A DNA stretch of 41,645 bases from assembly GCA_019747875.1 (NCBI GenBank), contig JAIEQI010000153.1, forward strand, positions 1 through 41,645. The letters run 5' to 3'. This document shows, piece by piece, positions 15,981-23,708 of this stretch. How positions within the stretch are numbered: position 1 is the first letter of the stretch; every line of letters begins with the position of its first letter. A model generated the notes under the pieces. The model was not told the DNA's origin and ran no database searches. It saw nothing but the letters and a program-made list of their open reading frames with translations. The stretch is from Candidatus Obscuribacterales bacterium. GTDB lineage: Bacteria > Cyanobacteriota > Vampirovibrionia > Obscuribacterales > Obscuribacteraceae. A program made the position numbers and the translations under genes.

Positions 15981-18041
15981 TTATTTCGTGGAGGGCTTAG
16001 CTGCAGAAGCAATTTTCTTCAACTTGTCGCAAGCTGCAAAAAGTGGCTGGCCGCTGTTGTTGAAGCCTGGCACATGCTCGACTACATCTCCTTTTTCATT
16101 AAGGAAGAAGAGATCGGGTACCGATTTGACATTATATTGCTTGACCAGTGCTTGGTTTTCGGGAAGATCGATATCCACCATCTGGAACTGCAAGTCCGCT
16201 CCATATTTTTTCTGGGCATCGTCCATAAACGGCTTCATGCGCTGACATGGAGGGCACCAGTCAGCCCAAAAAGCCAGTACCCTCGGAGCACCGGTGAGGG
16301 CAGCGGGCCCTGAAGTCCCTCCGGCGCTTGATGCAACATCAGTTGGTTCGCCGGATCTTTGATTAAGATCGGGAACCAAGGTGCCATCCATACTGAAGCT
16401 AATTTGCATAGGTTGTTCTTTAGGTCTGGCGATGTTTTCGATTTCGACATTGGAAAAGACGTTGGTTCCTTGCAAATTGATCGAGAGATGGGAAACCTTC
16501 GAGAAACTGGAACTGTATCCGGAAATCGAAGCAGTGTCTCCCAGTACTTTTACTGAGTTAATCTGAACGCCCTGAGGCACATTCTCTTTCAAGGCCTGCA
16601 TAACTATGGTCATTGGTGTGCCATGTTTGACAATTTCCGCAAGTGATCGTTTTCTAGCCTCAAGAGCATCAACCGATTTTTGCTGCTTAGAATATTGATC
16701 TATTTTTTGCTTGTTTGTTTGAATTTCCTGCTCAAGGCTAGCAAGCTCTTGCTCTTTACCAGGAATAACCAGGTATTGGAAAAACATCCACATTCCCACT
16801 GCAATCAACATCGAGGCGCCGCCGACTAAAAGTGCCGGCATGAACCAAGGGGTATCAACCTCTTCAGCGCCTTCTTCGTCACCTTCCTCATCTCCACCAG
16901 TGAGATCCGGTGTTCCTTGATTAAGATCGATTTGCACCGTCTTGGTCGGAATCGCATTTTCATCCAGCAGCAAGCCCATAAGCATTGTGTGATGAGGCCG
17001 CATGTTATCCAGGATCTGGTTGCGGTCGTAGACAATACCTTGGAAAGGATTCGCCACCGTTGTATTCAGGTTTAGACGATTAGCAATAAACTGATCGATT
17101 TCCGGGATGCTCGTGCCTTGTCCGCAAACAATAACTTGATCGACGCGAACCATGCCGACTTGAGACATATAAAATTCGAGCGAACGGCCAACTTCAGCGG
17201 TGAGGTCGCCACAGATCGAGCGAGCCACCTGTGCTGCTTGCCCAACACGCGGGTCGGATGTCGGAACTCCCAATAGTTGAACCCGGGGAAGCAATTTCTG
17301 TGCTTCTTCGAGTGGTTCGTTGATGCTGCGAGCAACAGATTCGAGAATGGTTCCGACTCCTAAAAGTACCGAGCGGCTAAAAAGTGGCACCGCCTTGTTA
17401 ACTAGAGTGATATCGGTAGCATCTTGTCTAACATTCACGACTAACGATAAAGCACCGTCTCCACCGAGCTGCCCTGATGCTGCTAATGCCCGAACAGCCG
17501 CCAATGAACTAATTTCAAGGCGACCGATCTGTACGTTTGCGACGTCGGCCATGCGCCAATAGCTTTCAACAATAACTTTCTGTATGGCTCCAAGAAGGAC
17601 ATCTTCGCGCTCCACCCCGTCCGGGTCAGTACGGCTGGTTCCTGGGACTCTAGTCCAATCGAGATTCGCCTCATCAATCGAAAATGGGAGGTTATTAATT
17701 GCCTCCTGCCTTACGACGTCATTGAGTTCATCGTTAGGCATTCCTTTTGGGACCGGCATCAAACGGATAACTACCGACTGTCCTGGTATGCCGATATTGG
17801 CAACCGGCTTAGGTCCTTTTGCTAGCAAACCAACACTATCTAGTAATTCGCGTACTGCCGAGCCTACTGACTCAGGATCAGAAAGCAATCCTTCCATCAC
17901 GATATCAGGCGGCGTCAAAGTGCTTGCAAAGCGCGATACGCGCAAGTCCTGCTTGGTCTTCTCTAGCTGTAAAACCGAGATAGTACTGCTATTTATATCA
18001 AGTCCAATGGTAGGACCAGCCTTCTTACCGAATCCGAACAC
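15981..18041 (-). CDS. PilM–PilN–thioredoxin fusion protein
   Basis: Three pilus/redox parts in one chain of about 686 residues. Residues 1-345 are an actin-fold PilM (starts VFGFGKKAGPTIGLDINSST; later VIRLMPVPKGMPNDEL and VDQVIVCGQGTSIPEIDQF). After an acidic linker (GGDEEGDEEGAEEV) comes a membrane segment at about 399-426, then a coiled coil and PilN domain (MTIVMQALKENVPQGVQINS). Residues 580-686 are a thioredoxin domain with WCPPC (C596, C599) and a cis-proline motif SVPDLFF, spaced as in active thioredoxins. By topology PilM is cytoplasmic while PilN and thioredoxin are periplasmic. The GTG at 18041 gives the family start MFGFGKK and has GGAAAGG upstream; TTG at 18059 is an alternative. 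A thioredoxin fused to PilMN is not something I know of. Confidence 0.92.
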   Translation of the reverse strand: MFGFGKKAGPTIGLDINSSTISVLQLEKTKQDLRVSRFASTLTPPDIVMEGLLSDPESVGSAVRELLDSVGLLAKGPKPVANIGIPGQSVVIRLMPVPKGMPNDELNDVVRQEAINNLPFSIDEANLDWTRVPGTSRTDPDGVEREDVLLGAIQKVIVESYWRMADVANVQIGRLEISSLAAVRALAASGQLGGDGALSLVVNVRQDATDITLVNKAVPLFSRSVLLGVGTILESVARSINEPLEEAQKLLPRVQLLGVPTSDPRVGQAAQVARSICGDLTAEVGRSLEFYMSQVGMVRVDQVIVCGQGTSIPEIDQFIANRLNLNTTVANPFQGIVYDRNQILDNMRPHHTMLMGLLLDENAIPTKTVQIDLNQGTPDLTGGDEEGDEEGAEEVDTPWFMPALLVGGASMLIAVGMWMFFQYLVIPGKEQELASLEQEIQTNKQKIDQYSKQQKSVDALEARKRSLAEIVKHGTPMTIVMQALKENVPQGVQINSVKVLGDTASISGYSSSFSKVSHLSINLQGTNVFSNVEIENIARPKEQPMQISFSMDGTLVPDLNQRSGEPTDVASSAGGTSGPAALTGAPRVLAFWADWCPPCQRMKPFMDDAQKKYGADLQFQMVDIDLPENQALVKQYNVKSVPDLFFLNEKGDVVEHVPGFNNSGQPLFAACDKLKKIASAAKPSTK

Positions 18042-18100
18042 GATTCCCACCCTTTCCAAAAGAAACCGACGCCATTTTCATTATGCCCATTATGCCTCAT

Positions 18101-19552
18101 TTAATAGAACAGGAGCCAATATGGAACCAAAAACATTGCGATTAATCCGCCACATGCTAACGCGGGACCAAAGGGAAAAGGCTTGGAAACCTTAGACCCT
18201 ACCATCACAGTGCCCAAGAGTGCCCCTCCGATACCGCCTAAAAACCCAGTGTTAAGAGCAGGTTGCAATGCCTCATTAAACTGCAAACTGCCGACACTAC
18301 AATACATTGCGACGGTCATTCCAGCAAACAATAAAAACAATACCGAAGCCCAACTTGCACTTTTAATGAAGCACTGCTTGAGAAGCCCAGCTCTGGACAT
18401 TTCTTTAAGCAAAAGAGCGATGCCCTGGATGGTTCCGATAATGAAGCCGATAACCAGTGCCAGCACCAGAAGACGCCAACCAAGATATGCTGACATCACC
18501 GCCGATAGTACCGCGTCCCCGCCACCCATGACTTCTATGGGTTCATTATTAGCATCTTCAACAGTGTCGCCGGCGGTGTCAGGAGAACATGAAGTTAATG
18601 TCGGATTATCGGATGCTGCCACCACAGCATTATCACTATTTTCACTCTGCGACTCGTCAGTTTTTACTGTTTGCGAAGTCTCCCCCGCTACAGGCTGATC
18701 GCCAGCATCAACAGTCTTAGCTGGTGAAGCCTCAACAGGCCTCTCTGTACTTTGCTCAGCGACCTCGGCATCTTCATTCAAATCGGGATGAGTTGCCAGG
18801 TAGATCTTCAAACCATAGAAAGCCATAAAGTCAAAAATTATGTAACTGGCACCGATACCAGTCATGGTGCCGAAAAAATCTCCACGCACAACCGTGCTGA
18901 AAATGATTCCGACAATCATGGCCGGATAGGTGATCTCGTGCGGTATCAGTTTTTCCTTGAAATCGGTAATGGTAACTGCAATCAGCACCGACGCAAAAAC
19001 AAAGAACTCAAGAGCCAGTCCGTACCTTTGAAAGTCTGGCAAACCCATGACAGCATCATTGGATAACCCGTGAGCCTTCTGGATATTTGCAAAAAGATCA
19101 GGCGCATTTCCTTGAAAAACTGCGCCGAGCCACAGTAAAGTGTCTGGCTGAACGCCGCGATACGGCCAATTAGGTACAGATCCCCAAATCAAGTCCTTAA
19201 AACCTACAGGCACATTGATTTGCAAGATGAGAAACTCAAAAGCGATTGCCGCAAAAATAATGCCAGTAATAATTTCGACAACTGGATATTGCCAATGAAT
19301 AGGTGCTGAGCAATAGCGGCACTTGCCTCGGAGAAGCAGCCAGGATATCACTGGCACGTTATCTAACGGAGACAATCCGTGCTTGCAGTTTGGGCAATAC
19401 GAAGGCGGCCAGAGAATCGACTGTTCTTTGAGCGAACGCAGAGCAAGCACGTTTAGAAAGCTACCGACACAATTGCCAAATAGAAAAAAGCCAACGCACG
19501 TTGCAACTGGATTTACACCGAAGATTGGGTCATTTGCAAATAGTAATTGCAT
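18101..19552 (-). CDS. pilD: Prepilin peptidase PilD with long inserts
   Basis: Bifunctional inner-membrane aspartic protease that cleaves and N-methylates type IV prepilins. Seen: the N-terminal GNCVGSFLNVLALR, the zinc-binding four cysteines (C53, C56, C78, C81 in CPNC and CRYC), first catalytic aspartate D197 in TDFKEKLIP and second D346 in GGGDAVLSA. At 483 residues it is far longer than the usual 250-290: there is an insert at about 115-178 and an acidic, Ser/Asp-rich cytoplasmic insert at about 254-342 before the second aspartate, plus extra C-terminal membrane segments. The ATG overlaps the ABC permease stop by one base (TGATG); a TTG one codon earlier is possible. Confidence 0.93.
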   Translation of the reverse strand: MQLLFANDPIFGVNPVATCVGFFLFGNCVGSFLNVLALRSLKEQSILWPPSYCPNCKHGLSPLDNVPVISWLLLRGKCRYCSAPIHWQYPVVEIITGIIFAAIAFEFLILQINVPVGFKDLIWGSVPNWPYRGVQPDTLLWLGAVFQGNAPDLFANIQKAHGLSNDAVMGLPDFQRYGLALEFFVFASVLIAVTITDFKEKLIPHEITYPAMIVGIIFSTVVRGDFFGTMTGIGASYIIFDFMAFYGLKIYLATHPDLNEDAEVAEQSTERPVEASPAKTVDAGDQPVAGETSQTVKTDESQSENSDNAVVAASDNPTLTSCSPDTAGDTVEDANNEPIEVMGGGDAVLSAVMSAYLGWRLLVLALVIGFIIGTIQGIALLLKEMSRAGLLKQCFIKSASWASVLFLLFAGMTVAMYCSVGSLQFNEALQPALNTGFLGGIGGALLGTVMVGSKVSKPFPFGPALACGGLIAMFLVPYWLLFY

Positions 19553-20481
19553 CAATTGAATTCCTTGCGTTCTGCAATTATCGAAGCAAAACCTATCAGT
19601 AGAATACAGTACGCAATGATATAGGCAACTATTGAACCCAAAAGACTTGATGGCATGACCCGGCCGTCTACTAATTCGGATCGCAAAAGTGTGAGGGAGG
19701 CAAGGTCAGGAATGCTGTAATAGATGGCTTGCGTGATGATTTGAACTGATGCTTGCGTGGAGAGTTTCCCAAGTGACAACAAAGAGTTGCTCAGATGACC
19801 GCAAACCCAAAGTGAGATAGTAAAAACCATGCTCATTAGTGGTGTTGCAAACGTCGAGAAGAAAGTTGCAAGCGCAATCACCAAAAGCATCTCCGCATAT
19901 ATGAACACCAATGCTACGAGAATCGAGACAGCATGAGCGAGGCTGCCCATTTGCAAAGAGGTAATGCCAATCAGAAAGAACCCCATTGCAAAATTAGTGA
20001 CAAAGATACAAAGAGCCAATCCTAAAAATTTGCCAGCAATAAATTCCCATCGATTAATTGGCTTGGTCACGATCAAAAAAATCGTTCGGCGATCTATTTC
20101 TTTAAAAACCAAATTGGTGCCGACAAAGACCGAAATGATGCCACCAAATATAGTTATAGCAAACAAGCCCAGATCTTCCAGAACGCGAATATCTTGATCG
20201 ACAGAAAGGCTGCCAAATACAAGTCCTGCCAGCGTGGCAATCAACGCGAATACTACGATTGCATAAAGTACTCGATCACGCACTGTCTCTCTGAATGTGT
20301 TTAATGCTATTGCTTTCACTGCGCCAAGCGATCTCAGCACGCCCGACCGCGATTTATGGCTAAGCGCGGAGAGTTTTTTTTCCTCGGCGGAGCCAGGAAT
20401 GAACTCTTGTGCGGTTGGGGGAACACTAGCGGGCGTTGATTCTTCACCCTTCACATCGAGTTGCTCTTTCTCATGCTCCAT
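19552..20481 (-). CDS. ABC-2 type transporter permease
   Basis: Membrane partner of the ATPase encoded just upstream. After a roughly 70-residue hydrophilic N-terminus comes an amphipathic helix (VKAIALNTFRETVRDRVLYA) and the first membrane segment, typical of NosY/ABC-2 permeases, followed by about five more segments and the conserved-style loop GTNLVFKEIDRRTIFLIVTK and PINRWEFIAGKFLG. I chose the ATG at 20481 because GGAAGGA lies nine bases upstream; a TTG at 20535 would extend it into the ATPase gene. It overlaps pilD by one base. In Myxococcus an ABC transporter (PilH/PilI) sits in the pil cluster and is needed for piliation, which is a precedent for a pilus link. Confidence 0.9.
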   Translation of the reverse strand: MEHEKEQLDVKGEESTPASVPPTAQEFIPGSAEEKKLSALSHKSRSGVLRSLGAVKAIALNTFRETVRDRVLYAIVVFALIATLAGLVFGSLSVDQDIRVLEDLGLFAITIFGGIISVFVGTNLVFKEIDRRTIFLIVTKPINRWEFIAGKFLGLALCIFVTNFAMGFFLIGITSLQMGSLAHAVSILVALVFIYAEMLLVIALATFFSTFATPLMSMVFTISLWVCGHLSNSLLSLGKLSTQASVQIITQAIYYSIPDLASLTLLRSELVDGRVMPSSLLGSIVAYIIAYCILLIGFASIIAERKEFN

Positions 20482-20503
20482 TGTGCTGCATCCTTCCAAC
20501 GTA

Positions 20504-21319
20504 TCAGCGTGGTCCGGTTTGAGCTTCTCGCTCAATGTGATAGGGAGTCACACTGCCAGTCTTGCGGTACTCGTCTTCCGCATTACTTATCATGTTCATG
20601 AAATAATCCTCGAGCTCCTGATAGCTGCCCGACTTGCAAATCTCGGATATTCTGTTTTCACCGATCATTTTGCCTCGATGCAAGATTCCGACTCGATCGC
20701 AGATTTCCTTTACATCGGGGAGCATATGAGAATTAAAGAAGATGGTCTTACCTTGTTTTTTCAGCAATAGCATTATCTGCCTGATATCGCGCCGTCCAAT
20801 TGGGTCCAGCCCGGAATTAGGCTCATCGAAAAATACTAAATCAGGATCATTTATCAATGCCTGCGCAACTCCGAGTCGCTGCATCATTCCTTTTGAGAAT
20901 TTACGGATCGGTCTGTCTTTTGCCTCAGTGAGCGAGACAAGCTCCAGGAGCTCTTTGATCCGATCAGCTTTCACTTTTCCTGACAAATCAAAAAGCTGGG
21001 CAAAAAAGTCCAAGAACTCTTGCGCGGTCAAATACGCATAGAAATAGGGGTTCTCCGGCAGGAAACCAATTCTCTGAAGAGCTGATTTTTCGCCGGCCGC
21101 TTTTCCGAGAACAGTAATGCTTCCTGCCGTTGGTTTGATTAATCCAAGCAAGAGTTTCTGGGTAGTTGTCTTACCTGCACCATTTGGTCCCAGCAATCCA
21201 AAAGCTTCTCCTTTCTGAACGGTAAGATTCACCCCGTCCAGGGCTCTGAATCTCTTTCGAAGGAAGTGGCTGAAATGGTCTTTGACCAGCCCCTCCACTC
21301 GTATAACCGTATCAGTCAT
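20504..21319 (-). CDS. ABC transporter ATP-binding protein
   Basis: ATPase of an ABC-2 type exporter or membrane-remodelling system. Walker A is GPNGAGKTT (44-52), the Q-loop region is RIGFLPENPYFYAYLT, the signature is the FSKGMMQRLGVAQAL variant common in this subgroup, Walker B is DLVFFDEPNSGLDP and the H-loop is FFNSHML. It overlaps the end of the sigma factor gene by eight bases and is followed by the permease gene after 22 bases. The substrate is not predictable. The C-terminal 60 residues are a hydrophilic tail of the kind often found in these subunits. Confidence 0.95.
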   Translation of the reverse strand: MTDTVIRVEGLVKDHFSHFLRKRFRALDGVNLTVQKGEAFGLLGPNGAGKTTTQKLLLGLIKPTAGSITVLGKAAGEKSALQRIGFLPENPYFYAYLTAQEFLDFFAQLFDLSGKVKADRIKELLELVSLTEAKDRPIRKFSKGMMQRLGVAQALINDPDLVFFDEPNSGLDPIGRRDIRQIMLLLKKQGKTIFFNSHMLPDVKEICDRVGILHRGKMIGENRISEICKSGSYQELEDYFMNMISNAEDEYRKTGSVTPYHIEREAQTGPR

Positions 21320-22127
21320 ACCGGGATTTTTGATTTGCAGCTCGTTTTGCTTGAGTGATTATCTTGTAGAGTTCAGCGGTTGCAGCGCGAAGTCGCCTGG
21401 AGACTTGCATTTGAGAAATTCCGAGGCGTCTTGCGACTTCAGTTTGGCTGAGATCTTCGTAGAAAGTGAGCTGGACGACTTCGCGAAGTCCATCACGCAA
21501 ATGCTTAATGGCTTCTGCCAGCATGAAACGATCTTCTTTGGCAATTTGATTGCTCTGATAGCGACCGTCAACCAGCGTATCGATAAGGGATTGCTCGCTA
21601 CCGGCGTCGTTTGATAGAGCCTGATCAAGAGAGATAAGCGTTCGACGTCGATCGACCTCGTAGGCTTCATTCACTCGAGCAACTGGAATCTGTAGCTCCT
21701 GAGCTATCTCCACATCCGTAGGCTCGCGCCCCAATTTTGCCGTAAGATTTTGAACGAGCCTGTTGATCCGGAAAGAAAGCTCCTGCAATTCGCGCGGAGC
21801 ACGGATCATTGCCGTTTTGTCTCGAAGATAATGCCTTATCTCACCCGTAATCAAATGGGTGGCGTAAGTCTGAAACTTGGCGCCAGCATCTGGTTTGAAC
21901 TGGTCGACGGCTTTTATTAAGCCAATAGAGCCGACCTGGATCAAATCCTCAACAGGGTCGGTGGATCGACGAGCTAATCCATAAGCAATACGCTTCACAA
22001 GGGAAAGCGAAGCTTGAATTATCTTGTCGCGCAAAGCGGGGTCGCGTGTTTGCGAGTAATCGAGCAACCACTTATGGATTTGGTCCTGGCCTTTATCGGC
22101 GGCGGATTTCGAGATTCCCGATGACAT
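21312..22127 (-). CDS. Sigma-70 family factor, SigB/F/G type
   Basis: Alternative RNA polymerase sigma factor. Region 2 is complete (LSLVKRIAYGLARRSTDPVE, then DLIQVGSIGLIKAVDQF and FQTYATHLITGEIRHYLRD). Region 3 has REPTDVEIAQELQI. Region 4 ends in the helix-turn-helix LSQTEVARRLGISQMQVSRR. The build matches the group-3 SigF/SigB line; cyanobacterial SigF controls pilin genes and motility, so its position at the head of a pilus operon suggests autoregulated pilus expression (inference). The ATG at 22127 is preferred; the frame is open to a TTG at 22169. Neither has a clear ribosome site. A TATACT (minus strand, 22173-22178) could be a -10 for this operon. Confidence 0.92.
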   Translation of the reverse strand: MSSGISKSAADKGQDQIHKWLLDYSQTRDPALRDKIIQASLSLVKRIAYGLARRSTDPVEDLIQVGSIGLIKAVDQFKPDAGAKFQTYATHLITGEIRHYLRDKTAMIRAPRELQELSFRINRLVQNLTAKLGREPTDVEIAQELQIPVARVNEAYEVDRRRTLISLDQALSNDAGSEQSLIDTLVDGRYQSNQIAKEDRFMLAEAIKHLRDGLREVVQLTFYEDLSQTEVARRLGISQMQVSRRLRAATAELYKIITQAKRAANQKSRYD

Positions 22128-22193
22128 TGATGTTAATGGTTTCACAGAGCTGGAAGACTTAGCTTGCAAGGCAGTATACTCAGGGGGGGCGAG

Positions 22194-22221
22194 TTGACTC
22201 TGTCTATTCTAATTGTTTAAT
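22194..22221 (+). promoter_or_regulatory. Plus-strand promoter-like pair
   Basis: TTGACT (22194-22199) and TTTAAT (22216-22221) are 16 bases apart and each matches five of six or better of the sigma-70 consensus. It points away from the minus-strand sigma gene, into a region with no plus-strand gene but with a terminator 120 bases on. Confidence 0.3.
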
Positions 22222-22227
22222 GCGTTT

Positions 22228-22370
22228 TGTACAAACATCCTGAGTATTTTCCGGACGATTGTTATGAAACTTGCCATCTATTTTCGCTGAAGAGCTTCGC
22301 TGACGCACAGCTTCGCTAAGCTGTCAGGAGATTTCAAAGAAAAACTCGCCCTGCTCGAGCGAGTTCTTTT
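22228..22370 (+). ncRNA. Candidate small RNA between pilC and sigma factor gene
   Basis: A roughly 140-base unit is bounded by the promoter-like pair at 22194-22221 and by a hairpin with TTCTTTT ending at 22370. Inside lies a perfect hairpin ACAGCTT-CGCT-AAGCTGT (22307-22324). No open frame of note is encoded. It would be transcribed against the direction of the surrounding pilus genes. The case rests on layout alone. Confidence 0.25.
22338..22370. terminator. Bidirectional intrinsic terminator after pilC
   Basis: AACTCGC (22343-22349) pairs with GCGAGTT (22359-22365) around a 9-base loop. On the plus strand it is followed by CTTTT; on the minus strand the transcript continues TTTTCTTTG. It therefore fits as the end of the pilB-pilT-pilC transcript (pilC stop at 22456) and of any plus-strand RNA from 22228. 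Confidence 0.6.
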
Positions 22371-22455
22371 GGTCTTGAGCTCACGGGTGCTTATTAGCGG
22401 AGGAGTTGAGAGGGCGGCTAGCCCAGCGAAACTTCCGAGCGCTAAGTCGAATCCC

Positions 22456-23625
22456 TTACTTCAACTGGTTGATAATGGTGAAGATCGGCAGGTACATGCC
22501 TACTACGACGGACCCGACGATACCGCCAACCCCGATAACCAAAATCGGTTCCAAGACAGATGTTAGGGCTTCGACCGAGTTCTCGACTTCATCGTCATAG
22601 AAGTCAGCAACCTTGTCCAACATTTCGTCGAGCTTACCGGTTTCCTCACCGACGGCGACCATTTGGACGACCATTGGAGGGAAAAGCGGATTTTTACTCA
22701 TCGGCTTGGACAGCGTTCCACCTTGCCTGACTTCCTTGTGGATCTCCTCTACGCCTTTTGAAAGAACAGCGTTTCCAGCGGTTTCTTTAACAACATCGAG
22801 TGAGGTCAACATCGGAACGCCTGAGTGAATCAGGGTACCGAAGGTCCTGGTGAAACGAGCAACTGCTACCTTTTTGATCACATCGCCAAATACAGGCATT
22901 CTCAGAAGGAAACCGTCAAAGGCAAAGCGTCCGGCAGGTGTTGCGGTCCATTGTTTGAAGCCCCACCAAGCTCCAGCGCAAGCTGCCACAAACAAGATCA
23001 TCCACGGAGAACGCATCAACTTGGACAAATTGATGAGCATCATTGTGAATTCCGGCAAGTCGCCGCCCATGCCTTCGAATATTCCTTGGAATACAGGAAG
23101 AATAAAGGTCAACATCGCCCAGAACACGATAATGGCGACAACCAAGGCGACAACCGGATAAGCCATAGCTGATTTGACTTTGTCAGTCAGCTTTTGACGA
23201 GCTTCCATAAACTCGGCTACCCGTTTCATAACGGCATCCAAGATACCGCCTGTCTCACCGGCTTTAACCATTGAGACGTATAAGCGGTCAAACGTCTCAG
23301 GATGCTTGGCCATCGCATCGGATAGATTACTTCCGGCCTCAACCTGATTTCTCACATCGGTCAGAATCACTTTCAGCTTCTCGTTTTCGCATTGCTCTGA
23401 AATGATGGTCAGCGTGCGCAACATGGCAACGCCAGATCCAATCATGGCTGAGAACTGTCTAGAGAAAACGACCATGTCTTTGAGTTTTACTGTCTCAAAA
23501 CGCGATAGCAAATCATTTTTCTTGCCACCACCGGCTGCACCCTTCGGCTTAGCGCCGCCACCTCCCTTGGCACCCTTGGGTGCCACTTTCGCGGCAGTCT
23601 TTGTTTTTGCCTTTGCTGAATCCAT
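22456..23625 (-). CDS. pilC: Type IV pilus inner-membrane platform protein
   Basis: Polytopic inner-membrane protein on which the PilB and PilT motors act. Two repeated GspF domains are seen: the first from VVFSRQFSAMIGSGVAMLRT through GETGGILDAVMKRVAEFMEA, the second from VARFTRTFGTLIHSGVPMLT through GEETGKLDEMLDKVADFYDD. Each is followed by membrane segments. The end, VVGMYLPIFTIINQL, is the canonical PilC/GspF terminus. At 389 residues the length is normal, but the first 37 residues are an unusual Lys/Ala/Gly-rich basic tail. GGAGAGG precedes the ATG. It follows pilT by 83 bases and is the last gene before a terminator. Confidence 0.96.
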   Translation of the reverse strand: MDSAKAKTKTAAKVAPKGAKGGGGAKPKGAAGGGKKNDLLSRFETVKLKDMVVFSRQFSAMIGSGVAMLRTLTIISEQCENEKLKVILTDVRNQVEAGSNLSDAMAKHPETFDRLYVSMVKAGETGGILDAVMKRVAEFMEARQKLTDKVKSAMAYPVVALVVAIIVFWAMLTFILPVFQGIFEGMGGDLPEFTMMLINLSKLMRSPWMILFVAACAGAWWGFKQWTATPAGRFAFDGFLLRMPVFGDVIKKVAVARFTRTFGTLIHSGVPMLTSLDVVKETAGNAVLSKGVEEIHKEVRQGGTLSKPMSKNPLFPPMVVQMVAVGEETGKLDEMLDKVADFYDDEVENSVEALTSVLEPILVIGVGGIVGSVVVGMYLPIFTIINQLK

Positions 23626-23708
23626 TTTGGACCTCTCCTAATTCCTTTTTAAACGAACTACACTGGGATGATTTCTGTTCTCAAAGCCTGACCGCTAAGG
23701 CTTTTTCG

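Noticed and set aside
315..22221. tRNA, rRNA and phage or transposase genes across the window
   Set aside because: I looked for anticodon-stem/TPsiC (GGTTCGAATCC) patterns, rRNA signatures and transposase motifs and found none. The GGATCGAACCG at 171-181 is part of the palindromic repeat.
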